Counted from the stretch's first letter, positions 9,489 through 19,932 are shown. The stretch is 64,000 nt of DNA from Bdellovibrionales bacterium (GCA_005808505.1 SYLX01000231.1:1-64000); one strand, 5' to 3'. Notes: generated by a model not told the origin, from the sequence alone. Numbers and translations are program-made.

Positions 9489-10295
9489 ATGGATTACCTA
9501 CACGCCATCATCCTCGCCATCATCGAAGGCTTAACCGAGTACCTGCCGATCAGCTCAACGGGGCATTTGATCATCGCATCCTCGCTCTTGGGGATTGCGG
9601 AAAAACCCTTCACCAAAGACTTCACGATCATCGTGCAATTTGGCGCGATCCTTTCGGTTTTGGTGCTTTACTGGCGACGCTTCGTCACCTCTCGCGAAAT
9701 TTACTTTAAGCTTCTCGTCGCGTTTGCACCGGCGGCGGTCATCGGGCTTGCGGTCAAGAACGTGATCGATCGGATCCTCGGTGACGTAACGGTCGTGGCC
9801 GTCGCACTTATCCTCGGTGGTCTAGTTCTGCTCGTAGTGGATCGGTTCTTTGCCGGTCAAGAAAAAGCACTTAAGGAATCCGGTAAAGGCACCGTGAACG
9901 AAATCACCTACAAACAAAGTCTCGTCATCGGACTTTTTCAATGTCTCGCTTTTATCCCTGGCGTGTCGCGCTCAGCCTCATCGATCGTCGGTGGTCTGTC
10001 GACAAAGCTGACCCGCGAAGCGGCGGCTGAATTTTCGTTTTTGCTCGCGGTGCCGACTTTGACGGCCGCAACGGGGCTCAAACTTCTTAAGCTCTACAAG
10101 ACGATCGAAGTTGAGCAGATCTGGGTGATCGTTCTTGGTAATTTCGTCTCGTTCATCGTGGGTGCAATCACCATCAAACTCTTTCTCGGGTTTCTCACGC
10201 GCCACGGCTTTTTTGTTTTCGGGATCTATCGCATTCTCGTGGGCGCGTTGATCCTGGCGCTTCTGGCGAGCGGGTATCACCTGCAGTTGATGTAA
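9489..10295 (+). CDS. uppP: Undecaprenyl-diphosphatase UppP/BacA
   Basis: MDYLHAIILAIIEGLTEYLPISSTGHLIIA and FIPGVSRSASSIVGGL motifs; start placed at ATG 9489 rather than the ORF-track start 9288. Confidence 0.92.
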   Translation: MDYLHAIILAIIEGLTEYLPISSTGHLIIASSLLGIAEKPFTKDFTIIVQFGAILSVLVLYWRRFVTSREIYFKLLVAFAPAAVIGLAVKNVIDRILGDVTVVAVALILGGLVLLVVDRFFAGQEKALKESGKGTVNEITYKQSLVIGLFQCLAFIPGVSRSASSIVGGLSTKLTREAAAEFSFLLAVPTLTAATGLKLLKLYKTIEVEQIWVIVLGNFVSFIVGAITIKLFLGFLTRHGFFVFGIYRILVGALILALLASGYHLQLM

Positions 10296-10326
10296 TTCAC
10301 GGAATCGCGATCGCCGGAGGTGAGCC

Positions 10327-10749
10327 ATGGCAACCCAAGCCCCTGCCGCAAATCAAGAAAGCGCCGTCATTTTTTTCGATGGCGTTTGCGGGCTTTGCAA
10401 CTGGAGTGTGGATTGGATCCTCAGTCACGACCGGCGCGGCTTTTACAAGTTCGCACCTCTTCAGGGAGATGCGGCCACTCGCTACCTAGAAGCGAGCGAT
10501 CGCGAAGATCTCGACTCCGTTGTCGTCTTAAAGAATTCGAAACTGTACCGACGATCTGAGGCGGTCGTGGAAGTCCTTCGCGAGATGCCCCCACCTTGGA
10601 ATTTGCTGGGCACCGGTCTCGCTTTTGTGCCTGGCTTTCTTCGAGATTTTGGCTACCGGTTGATCGCAAAGAATCGTTACCGACTCTTTGGAAAAAGAGA
10701 GACATGTCGCTTACCCACCCGTGAAGAGCGGGCCCGCTTTATCAATTAA
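10327..10749 (+). CDS. DCC-type thiol-disulfide oxidoreductase-like protein (DUF393)
   Basis: VIFFDGVCGLCNWSVDWILSHD: the D-G-x-C-x-x-C signature. Confidence 0.85.
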   Translation: MATQAPAANQESAVIFFDGVCGLCNWSVDWILSHDRRGFYKFAPLQGDAATRYLEASDREDLDSVVVLKNSKLYRRSEAVVEVLREMPPPWNLLGTGLAFVPGFLRDFGYRLIAKNRYRLFGKRETCRLPTREERARFIN

Positions 10750-10755
10750 TTGGAC

Positions 10756-13700
10756 TTACTTTCCGGATGCTGGCGGCATTTCGTGCGACGTTGCTGCCGC
10801 ATCATCGGCCCGCGAACCAATATACTTGAAGAAGTAGTGGTTCACCCACTCGCGGAAACGATCGATGTACGAGAACGCTGCAGGCACCACCACAAGCGTG
10901 AGGAGCGTTGAGCTGATCGTTCCGCCAATGATCGCAACCCCGAGTGAAGTTCGCTGTTTAGACGCCTCGTTCAAACCTACCGCAACCGGAACCATACCCG
11001 CAATCAACGCGAAGCTCGTCATCAAGATTGGACGTAGACGCGTGCGGCCCGCTTCGATGATCGCTTCGGCCCGCGATTTGCCCTCGTGCATGCGTTCGTT
11101 TGCGTAATCCACGAGAAGAATCGAGTTCTTGGTCGCAAGACCCAGGAGCATCACGCAACCGATCATCGAGAACAAATCAAGCGACTGCCTCGTGATGAAG
11201 AGCGCAATCAACGCTCCGCAAATCGCGAGCGGGAAAACGAGCATAATCGCAAAAGGTGTGATCGGTGACTCGTAAAGGGATGCGAGAACCAAGTAGATGA
11301 ACAAGATTCCGAGGCCCATCGCAACCAGCATGTTCACGATGAGCTCGCCGAAACGCTTGGCTTGCCCTTCGAAGCTGAAGGTCACGCCGAGTGGCGGCTT
11401 GATTTCTTCTTTCATCAAACGATTCACTTCCGTGATCGCACCCCCCATGCCGGGCCCATCGGGCGCGACATCGGCCGAAATCTGAATGTAGCGGCTGCGG
11501 TTTTCGCGCAAGATCGTTGCCGGACCCGTTGTCGAAATCGGCTTCGCGACGGCCGAGAGCGGAACGAGATTTCCGTTGATGTTCGGGATCATCATGGTCG
11601 CAAAAGATTTCCGCAGATCGCGCTGGTCTTCGAGCATTCTCACGCGGACATCATACTCACGATCGGCGACACGGAAGATGGCGGGCGTTTCGCCTTGGAC
11701 TTGAACGCGAAGCTCACTTCCGAGGACGGCCGTTTGCACCCCGAGCTGTTCGGCACGATTGCGATCGATATCCACTTGAATCTCGGGCTTTCCGGGACGG
11801 AAGCTCGTATCGACGTCTTTCAGCGAAGGGTGTTTTTTGATCTTCGCCAAAAGCTGGGACGAGATATCTTCGATTTGCTTAAGATCTGCGCCTTTGATGT
11901 TTACGCTGAACGGACGCCCCTGCCCGCCTTGCTGACCACCGTCCCCTACCTGCGGGTTCGCGAAAGCATAGGGTTTCAGTTGCACGCGCAGCTTGTCTTT
12001 GAACTGAGACGTATTCATCGTCCGCTGTTTTGCGGGAACCATGTTGATGAAAATCTCGGCCGCATTGGCTTCCCCGTTACGATTGCCGATCGTGAGAACA
12101 CTCTGGCGGACTTCCGGGTTCTTGCGAACAACTTCGTCAACTTTGTGACCGAGCTCGGCCATCGCGGTGAGCGAAGTTCCTGGAGGCAGATCAAGATTGA
12201 TCTGCACTTCGCCGTTGTCCTGCGCGGGAATAAAGGTTTTCGGAATATACTTCCCGAGCGAGAGGCTAAAGACGAAAATCAAAATATTCGCGAAAATCAC
12301 CGTCAGCGGCCAGCGAAGAACCCAGTGCAGAATTCGCTCGTAACCGTTTTCCAGCATGGTTTGGAAGCGGTCGAAGGCTTTGAGCATTTTCGTGTTCCAA
12401 CGAAAGAGAAAGAACTGCTTTTTAGGAACATGCCCGTGCGCATGCTTTCCACCTAGGTACGCCGACATCATCGGAGCGATCGTCAAGGCGTCGAAGAGCG
12501 AGATCAACATCGCAAAACAAATCGTGAGACCGAATTCTTTAAGGTACTGACCGACAATCCCTTGGAGGAATCCGATCGGACCGAAGACCGCAAGAATCGC
12601 AAACGTCGTCGCGACAACTGCGAGCGTTACTTCGGTGGTTCCGACAAGGGCGGCTTGGTGGGCTGTTTTTCCCATCTCGATGTGGCGGAAGATGTTTTCC
12701 CGCACGACGATCGCATCGTCGATCAAAAGACCGACCGCAAGCGAAAGCGCAAGCAAGCTCATGATGTTAACGGAGAATCCCGCAACCGCCATGAGGATGA
12801 AAGCACCAAGGAGAGAGTTTGGAAGAGCGAGCCCCGTGATGATGGTTGAGCGTCCGCTACCCAAGAAGAAGTAAACGACCACGACGGTGAGAATGATCCC
12901 GATGATGATGGATTCTTCGACGTCGTAAACGTTCGCGCTGATGCGGGCGGCACCGTCGCGTACGATCGCAAGGCGCGGTTTACCGGGCTGATCTTTGATC
13001 TCTTCGTTGATGACTTCGATTTTCGCCTTGAGCGCGTCGACAACGGCGATCGTGTTCGCCTTTGATTGACGGAAGATGTAGAGAAGCAAAGATTTCTTAC
13101 CGTCGACAAAAGTGCGCGAGGCTTCGTCTTGAAGGGTATCGACAACGTCCCCTAGTTGGTGGATCGATATCGGATTTTCGTTCCCCGCGAAACGAACGAT
13201 CGTGGAGGCCACGGTTTCTAGATCGCGATACTCGCCGACCGAACGGAAGACGGTCTCTTTCGGACCTTTATCGATCTTTCCGACCGGAATATTTTTTCCG
13301 GCTGAGCCGATGACTTGGACAACTTGGTTCGCCGAAATCTCGCGCGCGCGCAAAGCTCCGCGATCAAGCTGAACCTGGATCTCACGCTTACGGCCGCCGA
13401 GGATATCAAGCTGACCGACTTTATCAACTTGCGTGAGCCGCGGTTTCACAACTTCGTTTGCAACATCGTAGAGTTCGCCGTCAGGCAAATCGGCATTGAG
13501 CGCTACGACTAAGATCGGCTGATCGGCCGGGTCAACACTTCGAATGATCGGCTCTTCGATATCGTCGGGCAGACGGTTTCTTGCCGCCGCGACCCGGTCG
13601 CGGATCTGCTGTTCGGCGTACTTGACGTCGACTTTCAGATCGAATTCCACGATAATTTGGCTAACGCCCTCGCGGTTTTCCGAGCGCAGCGCTTCGATTC

Positions 13701-13926
13701 CGGCGACCGACGCGAGTTCGTCTTCAAGCGGTTTCGAAATCTGAGTTTCAATTTCTTGGGGTCCGGCGCCAGGATACGTCGTGCGGACCGTGACAACCGG
13801 GATCGTGACATCTGGAAAAAGATCGACAGGCAGTTTCGTAAGACTGATGTAACCAACGATCAACATCAACACGACGACGCAGCTGATGAAGATGGGTCGC
13901 TTGATCGAGAGCGATGCTAAATTCAC
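10756..13926 (-). CDS. RND-family efflux transporter, HAE1/AcrB type
   Basis: 1056 aa; typical start (MNLASLSIKRPIFISCVVVLMLIVGYISLTKLPVDLFPDVTIPVVTVRTTYPGAGPQEIE), conserved TM4 region. Confidence 0.93.
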   Translation of the reverse strand: MNLASLSIKRPIFISCVVVLMLIVGYISLTKLPVDLFPDVTIPVVTVRTTYPGAGPQEIETQISKPLEDELASVAGIEALRSENREGVSQIIVEFDLKVDVKYAEQQIRDRVAAARNRLPDDIEEPIIRSVDPADQPILVVALNADLPDGELYDVANEVVKPRLTQVDKVGQLDILGGRKREIQVQLDRGALRAREISANQVVQVIGSAGKNIPVGKIDKGPKETVFRSVGEYRDLETVASTIVRFAGNENPISIHQLGDVVDTLQDEASRTFVDGKKSLLLYIFRQSKANTIAVVDALKAKIEVINEEIKDQPGKPRLAIVRDGAARISANVYDVEESIIIGIILTVVVVYFFLGSGRSTIITGLALPNSLLGAFILMAVAGFSVNIMSLLALSLAVGLLIDDAIVVRENIFRHIEMGKTAHQAALVGTTEVTLAVVATTFAILAVFGPIGFLQGIVGQYLKEFGLTICFAMLISLFDALTIAPMMSAYLGGKHAHGHVPKKQFFLFRWNTKMLKAFDRFQTMLENGYERILHWVLRWPLTVIFANILIFVFSLSLGKYIPKTFIPAQDNGEVQINLDLPPGTSLTAMAELGHKVDEVVRKNPEVRQSVLTIGNRNGEANAAEIFINMVPAKQRTMNTSQFKDKLRVQLKPYAFANPQVGDGGQQGGQGRPFSVNIKGADLKQIEDISSQLLAKIKKHPSLKDVDTSFRPGKPEIQVDIDRNRAEQLGVQTAVLGSELRVQVQGETPAIFRVADREYDVRVRMLEDQRDLRKSFATMMIPNINGNLVPLSAVAKPISTTGPATILRENRSRYIQISADVAPDGPGMGGAITEVNRLMKEEIKPPLGVTFSFEGQAKRFGELIVNMLVAMGLGILFIYLVLASLYESPITPFAIMLVFPLAICGALIALFITRQSLDLFSMIGCVMLLGLATKNSILLVDYANERMHEGKSRAEAIIEAGRTRLRPILMTSFALIAGMVPVAVGLNEASKQRTSLGVAIIGGTISSTLLTLVVVPAAFSYIDRFREWVNHYFFKYIGSRADDAAATSHEMPPASGK

Positions 13927-13949
13927 GGATTCAAATCCTTATCTGATTC

Positions 13950-15422
13950 TCAACGGTTCCGATTCGTGGAACCTGGATTGACGAGTTCATCGCGAGCCGC
14001 CGCAAGCTTGTTGAGCGTGATGTGGTAGTTGCCTACCGTACGTGCCCGCTCAAGCTGCGAATTGAAAAGTTCGTTGTAAGCCCGGATCAACTCAACCAGT
14101 GGTTGACGCCCTTGGCGATATGCCGTTTCGAGTTCACGCACGACGCGCGCTCGCAGCTCTACGGTTTCGGCCGCTGACTTTGCGATTGCGTATTGACTCA
14201 CAACTTGTCTTTCAAGTGCCGACTGTTCGTCGCGGAGATTATCGAGTTCGACGGCAAGATCATTTTCGGCCTGACGCAACTGAACTTCCGCATCGGTGAC
14301 GTTACCGCGGTTGAGATCCGAATCGAGCGGCGATTCGAATTCGATACCGACGTAGTACGTTGGCTTCGTATTGGCCGTCATCTCGGCTAAACTTGCGCCG
14401 TTCTCATTTTCAACTCCGGTCGAACGAGCTCGAGCTACGAGATCGAAGCGCGCACTCGCGTTACTCTTTGCAGTACTCACGCGCCGCTCGGCATTGAGCT
14501 GACGAGTCGCGGCTGCGCGAATTTTTCGCAAGTTTGCCAAGTCCTTAGCGCGAAGCTGCGGAACCGGCGGGAGCTCCGCAGGAACTTCGAGCTCGACTTG
14601 TTCTTTTGTTTGAAACTGAATCGCGGTGAGCAATTTCTGCAGCGATTCGAGATACGCGGCTGAAGAGGACTTCACCTTTTGCTCGGCGCCCTCGAATTCC
14701 GCCTGTAGGCGGGGCAATTCACCTGGGGTCGATAAGTTAAAGCCTGCTTTGCGACGGACGTTTTTAACAAGTTGCTCGTACTTTTCCCGCGCTGCGATGT
14801 TTTCCTTAAGCTGTCTCTCCGCGGTGTAGGTGTCCCAGTATAGAGTCATCGCATCGAGGAGGATTTGCTCGAGATCCTCTTCACGCGTTTCAAGAGCGGC
14901 ATCGATTTCGGAGCGGCCGATGATCAGTCCCAACCGATCTGCGTAACCGAACGCGTTCCGCCAGAGGGCTTGGCGTACACCTACGCCCGCCGTGTTCAAG
15001 CTAACGTTGGCATCCAGTGCTGAACCCACTACGCGAGTGACGTTGTACTGCTCGTTTTGGAATTCGACGAGAAAGGTCGTACCCGTGCGAATTTTCTTTT
15101 CCAGCGAGGTGCTTACCGCGAAAGTTCGCGTTGCGAGATCATCATTCAAACGAACCGTTTGTGCTTCGGTGTACTGATAGTACGGACTCACTTTGAATTG
15201 AAAATCAAATACGCCGAGTGCTTGTTGCAACGTCAAATAAGCACGTTGGGCTTGAAGCTCGGCTCCGCGCGCACGACGGCCTTTGGTCAGCGCAAGGTCG
15301 ACAACCGTTTGGGGCGAGAGCTTTACTGCCGCGAGCACCGGCGTCGCCATGGAAGACGCAAGGAGCGAAGTCAGGATCAAACTAGTTCTCAAGATGTTTC
15401 GTCCCGATGTACGAAGCTGCAT
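13950..15422 (-). CDS. TolC-family outer membrane efflux protein
   Basis: Coiled-coil repeat architecture; start at 15422 (MQLRTSGRN...) with TAATG overlap to the upstream gene preferred over the ORF-track start 15533. Confidence 0.85.
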   Translation of the reverse strand: MQLRTSGRNILRTSLILTSLLASSMATPVLAAVKLSPQTVVDLALTKGRRARGAELQAQRAYLTLQQALGVFDFQFKVSPYYQYTEAQTVRLNDDLATRTFAVSTSLEKKIRTGTTFLVEFQNEQYNVTRVVGSALDANVSLNTAGVGVRQALWRNAFGYADRLGLIIGRSEIDAALETREEDLEQILLDAMTLYWDTYTAERQLKENIAAREKYEQLVKNVRRKAGFNLSTPGELPRLQAEFEGAEQKVKSSSAAYLESLQKLLTAIQFQTKEQVELEVPAELPPVPQLRAKDLANLRKIRAAATRQLNAERRVSTAKSNASARFDLVARARSTGVENENGASLAEMTANTKPTYYVGIEFESPLDSDLNRGNVTDAEVQLRQAENDLAVELDNLRDEQSALERQVVSQYAIAKSAAETVELRARVVRELETAYRQGRQPLVELIRAYNELFNSQLERARTVGNYHITLNKLAAARDELVNPGSTNRNR

Positions 15423-16339
15423 TACTGAAAGCCCCCTAAGATGCCGGCCACGATGTTTGATTTTTGGATGTCGAATTGAGTCGAAGCATTTTGGACAGGA
15501 ATGCGGTAATCGTATCCTGCGTACGCCGTCCATCGGTCAAAGAACTTGCGCTCGAAAGTCGCGCCTACGCTCGCGAAACGCACGGTGCCCGACATCGACG
15601 CAAATGCGGAATTCGATGATTGAGTCACGAGAAGTTGACCGTAGCCCAAAAGACCCCGCACGCCCCAAAGTGATGAAGCAGATGGTGACCAACCTAGCTC
15701 TGCACCGGCTTGAGTTTTGAGCGAGTGGAGCTCGGTGTTCTCGATCGCAAGACCGGTCGGACTCGTGAGGTTAACGCGATGTTGAGCGTAACCAACCGAG
15801 CCGAAAAGCCCGAAGCTTGCGGCACCCTTCATTTCAAAATCGAGCGGGAGCCAACGCAGTTCAAGCGCGAGCATTGGTTTTGCCGAAAGGCCGTCGAGTT
15901 CGTAGGGCGTGAGTGTCGGAAGTTCAACTCGTCCCATGGGCTGATACATCTGCGCCGATAAACCGATCTCGAAAAGTTTCGCTCCGAGAGGATTTTGAAC
16001 CGGCTCGATTTTCGAGAGCACCGTCGCGGGCGTTGGTAAAACATCTCGAGATCGCGCATCGGCGGGAATGATGAGTTCCGTTTGTGCCGCATCAGCCGTG
16101 GGCTTTTCGGGCGCCGCAGGTTTTGCCTTTGCAGCTCGCGCTTTCTTTCGCTCCACCGATGCTTCAGGCCCCGTTCCTTGTCGACGAATGATCTTCGTCT
16201 TCGACGAAGTTTGCGAAGTCGTTTGAGCTTCGACCGAGTTGATTCCAATGACGACAAAGAGACTAAGAAGGACCGATTGGGCGACCCGAGTTGAAATTCG
16301 AGTCACTCGACCTGAAGAGATGCTCAGCGCCACGTTCAT
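15422..16339 (-). CDS. Outer membrane beta-barrel protein, unknown function
   Basis: 305 aa, signal sequence, Lys/Ala/Pro-rich linker, alternating C-terminal strands ending in F-Q. Confidence 0.6.
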   Translation of the reverse strand: MNVALSISSGRVTRISTRVAQSVLLSLFVVIGINSVEAQTTSQTSSKTKIIRRQGTGPEASVERKKARAAKAKPAAPEKPTADAAQTELIIPADARSRDVLPTPATVLSKIEPVQNPLGAKLFEIGLSAQMYQPMGRVELPTLTPYELDGLSAKPMLALELRWLPLDFEMKGAASFGLFGSVGYAQHRVNLTSPTGLAIENTELHSLKTQAGAELGWSPSASSLWGVRGLLGYGQLLVTQSSNSAFASMSGTVRFASVGATFERKFFDRWTAYAGYDYRIPVQNASTQFDIQKSNIVAGILGGFQ

Positions 16340-16640
16340 GACGAACTCCCGCGACCAGAGGCTTGCGGCTTAAAGAAGCAAGCCAAAGAACGACCAAATA
16401 TTTGAGGCTTGGTACCACGATAGTGCTACTAAACTTTGCGGTAGAACTGAAGGCGTTTCGTTTGGGATTCCGTTGGTTTGGGAAATCCTTCACTCACGAC
16501 TTGCCATCGCCGGTGTCCTCACAAAGTCTTCGCAAATCACGCACGGCGAGTTCGCTTCGCTGGAACTCGAAATACCAGTTTTTCTCCACGCTTTTCCCGG
16601 CCGCTTGATTAATGCGGAAAAGGACGTTTTCATACCGCCG

Positions 16641-17342
16641 ATGTCTCATGAACCCCAAGACCGCCTCATCGCAGACTCAACCCAACTAGGATCTGAAAAC
16701 CCTCGTCGATTCTCAGAGACGCTGCACGCAATCCGCGAGAAAGCGAACGATACGAAGGTGGCAAGCAAACCAGAGGGTCGCCAGGGTCAAAACCTGACCC
16801 TTAACCACCTTCTTGAACTTGCGGGGCCTAAAGGCCACGTCTTCCTCATCGTCTTTCTGATTTTGCCGTTTCTTCAACCCATTCCGCTGCCAGGCCTATC
16901 GACGTTGGTTGGTCTCTCGATCGCGATGCTTGGAATCTTTATGGCGCTCGAACGACCGCCTAAGCTCCCCGACCGTTTAGGTAAGGCCGGAATCGATGCG
17001 GACATCATACTCAGGATCTCCGGGGTACTCGAGTCGATCATGACCCGACTTGAAAAAATTCTCCGCCCTCGAGGCCGTGCGCTCTTTCAGATGAGCTGGT
17101 TTCGGCGAGTGCACGGCGTTCTGCTCGTCATTCATGCGGCCTTGTTGTCGCTTCCACTCCCGATTCCACTTTCGAATTTTCTTCCCGCTTTCGTGGTCTT
17201 TTTGTTCGCGCTGGGCGTCCTCGAAGAAGACCTTTTGGTCCTTGTGGTCGGCTACATCGCGGCACTCGTAAATGCTGCTTTTTTCATCGCTTTGGTGGTG
17301 CTCCCCTACTTCGGCATCAAAGCGTCGCTCGCGAACGTCTAG
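16641..17342 (+). CDS. Exopolysaccharide synthesis ExoD-like membrane protein
   Basis: ALERPPKLPDRLG...PRGRALFQ and several TM segments typical of the ExoD family; start at ATG 16641. Confidence 0.75.
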   Translation: MSHEPQDRLIADSTQLGSENPRRFSETLHAIREKANDTKVASKPEGRQGQNLTLNHLLELAGPKGHVFLIVFLILPFLQPIPLPGLSTLVGLSIAMLGIFMALERPPKLPDRLGKAGIDADIILRISGVLESIMTRLEKILRPRGRALFQMSWFRRVHGVLLVIHAALLSLPLPIPLSNFLPAFVVFLFALGVLEEDLLVLVVGYIAALVNAAFFIALVVLPYFGIKASLANV

Positions 17343-17430
17343 AATGCGGCGCAAGGTGGACGGCTTGGGCTAACTCTTGTCATGATCAGGAGGTGAAACT
17401 TTTGATTGCGACGCCTGGAGGAGGACATCC

Positions 17431-18084
17431 GTGTTTCCATTTGATCCGACCCTGAACATGATCGCGCCGATGGTTGCGAATGATAAATCTGAAAAAGAAG
17501 AAAAAGGCTCTGATAAGCCTGAGAAGTCGACGGGCATGCAGGTTGAGCGCGAACTTTTCGAAGCGCGCATCGTCCTCATCTCTGCACCCGTGGATGCAAA
17601 GCTTGCTCACGCGGTGAATGCTAAGCTTTTGGCGCTCGAGCGTCACAATGACAAAGATCCGATCTATCTCTTCATCAACAGCCCGGGTGGCGAAGTTCAC
17701 TCTGGCTTTTCGATCTTCGATTGTGCGCGCTTCGTAAAGCCGCCGGTTGCGACGGTCGTTACGGGTCTTGCTGCGAGCATGGGCTCGATCATCACTCTTT
17801 GCGCAAAACCAGAGCGTCGATTCGCATTTCCGAACTCGAAAATCCTCGTCCACCAACCGTTGATCTCGGGTCTCGGTGGCTCGGTTTCAGATATCGAGAT
17901 TCACGCAAAAGATCTTCTCGAAACGAAAGATCGTATCATCGACATTTACGTGAAAGAGTGCAGCCGCTCGCGCGATGAAGTTAAAAAAGCCCTCGATCGC
18001 GACAACTGGATGAGTGCTGAGCAAGCCGTGAAATGGGGCCACATCTCGAAGATCGTCGCTTCGCGCGACGACCTGAAATTCTAG
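17431..18084 (+). CDS. clpP: ATP-dependent Clp protease proteolytic subunit
   Basis: 217 aa; PIYLFINSPGGEVHSGFSIFD, GLAASMGSIITL (Ser), FAFPNSKILVHQP (His), DRDNWMSAEQAVKWGHISKIV. Confidence 0.9.
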   Translation: MFPFDPTLNMIAPMVANDKSEKEEKGSDKPEKSTGMQVERELFEARIVLISAPVDAKLAHAVNAKLLALERHNDKDPIYLFINSPGGEVHSGFSIFDCARFVKPPVATVVTGLAASMGSIITLCAKPERRFAFPNSKILVHQPLISGLGGSVSDIEIHAKDLLETKDRIIDIYVKECSRSRDEVKKALDRDNWMSAEQAVKWGHISKIVASRDDLKF

Positions 18085-18109
18085 TTCGTTCAAGCTTTTT
18101 TAGGTTGGC

Positions 18110-18922
18110 CTAATTCAGGGCCAATCCCTCGCGGCCGATCCATTCGACCGCGACGCCAAACGCCGGAGCCAGCGGTTGCAAGCTGCTCCGGTGTACGCCT
18201 GCCGCGTAAGTCCACCGCCAAGCTCCTTGTCGATGCCCGCCTACTAAAGAGATTCGCTCGCTGAAGCTTCCTGTTCCGTGAGCTTCGGTTCTTCTTCCGC
18301 CGAACCCTATGAAAAAGTCCTCGAGCATCGAGTTCGGAATCTTTTTTCCTGCCGTGTAGGTCTGCTCAAAAGTGCGATCGTAGCCACGGCGACCGATGAG
18401 AACAGCTCCGTCTTCGTAAAAATCTTCGCCGTCACCCGAAGGCCAGAAATCGGTCCACACAAGATGCGTGACGACGAAGTAGCCTCTTGCTCCGAGAGTC
18501 AGATCGAGAGCCGCATACTTCGTGCGGAGATCTCCGTCACATTGATAGAGACTGCAATCCGTGTTGCCCGACTGATCTTTTGAACGATGCGTGATTGCGG
18601 AACCAAAGGTGAGACCTAGGAAGGAAACAGGGTAAACAGAAAGGAATGCGTCGGCCGCGTTGATTGAAATTGCGCTTGTGAGACGAACACCAGGCCGAAG
18701 ATATCCGTAGAAAACTTCATCCGGGTTCGCGTAGTCGCCATAGAGCAGATGATTGGAGCCCGCTTCGGCGTAGCCAGCAGCACCGAAGGGCATCGAGCGA
18801 ATTCCGAAGCCGGCGAAGTAATCGAGTCCGGAGTTTTTCTCAGCACCTCTGACCGGAATCGCGCTGACAATCAAAGCGAGGCAGACCAAAAACTTTTGAA
18901 TGAGAGTCATGTCCTCCTCCAA
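18110..18922 (-). CDS. Secreted / outer-membrane protein, unknown function
   Basis: 270 aa, signal peptide, aromatic-rich strands. Confidence 0.6.
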   Translation of the reverse strand: MEEDMTLIQKFLVCLALIVSAIPVRGAEKNSGLDYFAGFGIRSMPFGAAGYAEAGSNHLLYGDYANPDEVFYGYLRPGVRLTSAISINAADAFLSVYPVSFLGLTFGSAITHRSKDQSGNTDCSLYQCDGDLRTKYAALDLTLGARGYFVVTHLVWTDFWPSGDGEDFYEDGAVLIGRRGYDRTFEQTYTAGKKIPNSMLEDFFIGFGGRRTEAHGTGSFSERISLVGGHRQGAWRWTYAAGVHRSSLQPLAPAFGVAVEWIGREGLALN

Positions 18923-18975
18923 ATCACGGATCCAGAGCCTTGCATCCCTCGCGAGGCAAGGATAGAAGAATTCTT

Positions 18976-19932
18976 ATGTTGCGTGTTTTTTATTCCGACC
19001 GCATGACGATTCCCCTACCCGATGGTCACCGATTCCCGGTGGCGAAGTACAAAATGCTTCGCGAACAGTTAGTGAGTGAAGGTGTTTTGCGCGAAGAGGA
19101 AATTTTTGAATCTCCCTTCGCGACCCGCGAGCAAATTTGCCTCGCACACTCTGAGAATTACGTTGATGGCATTTTGAATGGAACGGTCGATCCGCAAATT
19201 TTGAAGCGTGTGGGATTTCCCTGGACGCCCGGGCTTGTTCAGCGTTCGCTTGCAACGGTTGGCGGTTGCCTTGCCGCCGCACGTTCCGCGCTCGAATTCG
19301 GAGTCAGCGGAAACCTTGCGGGCGGCACGCACCATGCCCATCGCGACGCAGGAGAAGGCTACTGCGTGTTCAACGACATCGCGGTGAGTTTTTTGAATTT
19401 GCGAAGTGAAGGACTCATCAAGCGTGCGGCGATCATTGATCTCGATGTTCACCAAGGCAACGGTAACTCGAGTATTCTCGGTGGCCGCGATGATGTTTTC
19501 ATCTTCTCGATGCACGGAGCGAAGAACTATCCGTTCAGAAAAATTCCTTCAACGCTTGATCTGAATCTTGCGGACGATACCGGTGACGAAGAGTTTTTGC
19601 GGTTGTTAGACGAAGCTCTTCCGCAAGTGTTTGCCTCTGAGCCCGAGATTGTTTTTTATCAAGCCGGGGTCGACCCGCTGAAGGAAGACTCACTCGGCAA
19701 ACTCTCACTCACGCACGAAGGCTTGATGGAGCGTGATCGAAAAGTTTTGAAGGCTTGCCGCGATCGCGGGATTCCCGTTTCGCTTTCGATGGGCGGCGGT
19801 TACGCAAAGCCAATTGAACTCACCGTGAAAGCTCACGTGGGAACGTACCGCATGGTGAAGGAAGTTTTTGGCGATCAGCTTCGCGGTGAGCGCCTTGCAC
19901 ATAAAGTGCGCTCACCGGAGCTTGGGATTTAA
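18976..19932 (+). CDS. Histone deacetylase / acetoin utilisation family amidohydrolase
   Basis: GGTHHAHRDAGEGYCVFNDIAVS, IIDLDVHQGNGNSSI, FYQAGVDPLKEDSLGKLSLT; start at ATG 18976. Confidence 0.92.
   Translation: MLRVFYSDRMTIPLPDGHRFPVAKYKMLREQLVSEGVLREEEIFESPFATREQICLAHSENYVDGILNGTVDPQILKRVGFPWTPGLVQRSLATVGGCLAAARSALEFGVSGNLAGGTHHAHRDAGEGYCVFNDIAVSFLNLRSEGLIKRAAIIDLDVHQGNGNSSILGGRDDVFIFSMHGAKNYPFRKIPSTLDLNLADDTGDEEFLRLLDEALPQVFASEPEIVFYQAGVDPLKEDSLGKLSLTHEGLMERDRKVLKACRDRGIPVSLSMGGGYAKPIELTVKAHVGTYRMVKEVFGDQLRGERLAHKVRSPELGI

Noticed and set aside
11362-12456. 364-aa plus-strand ORF
   Set aside because: Lies entirely antisense to the well-supported RND transporter gene; composition is that of a mirror ORF and no domain is recognisable.
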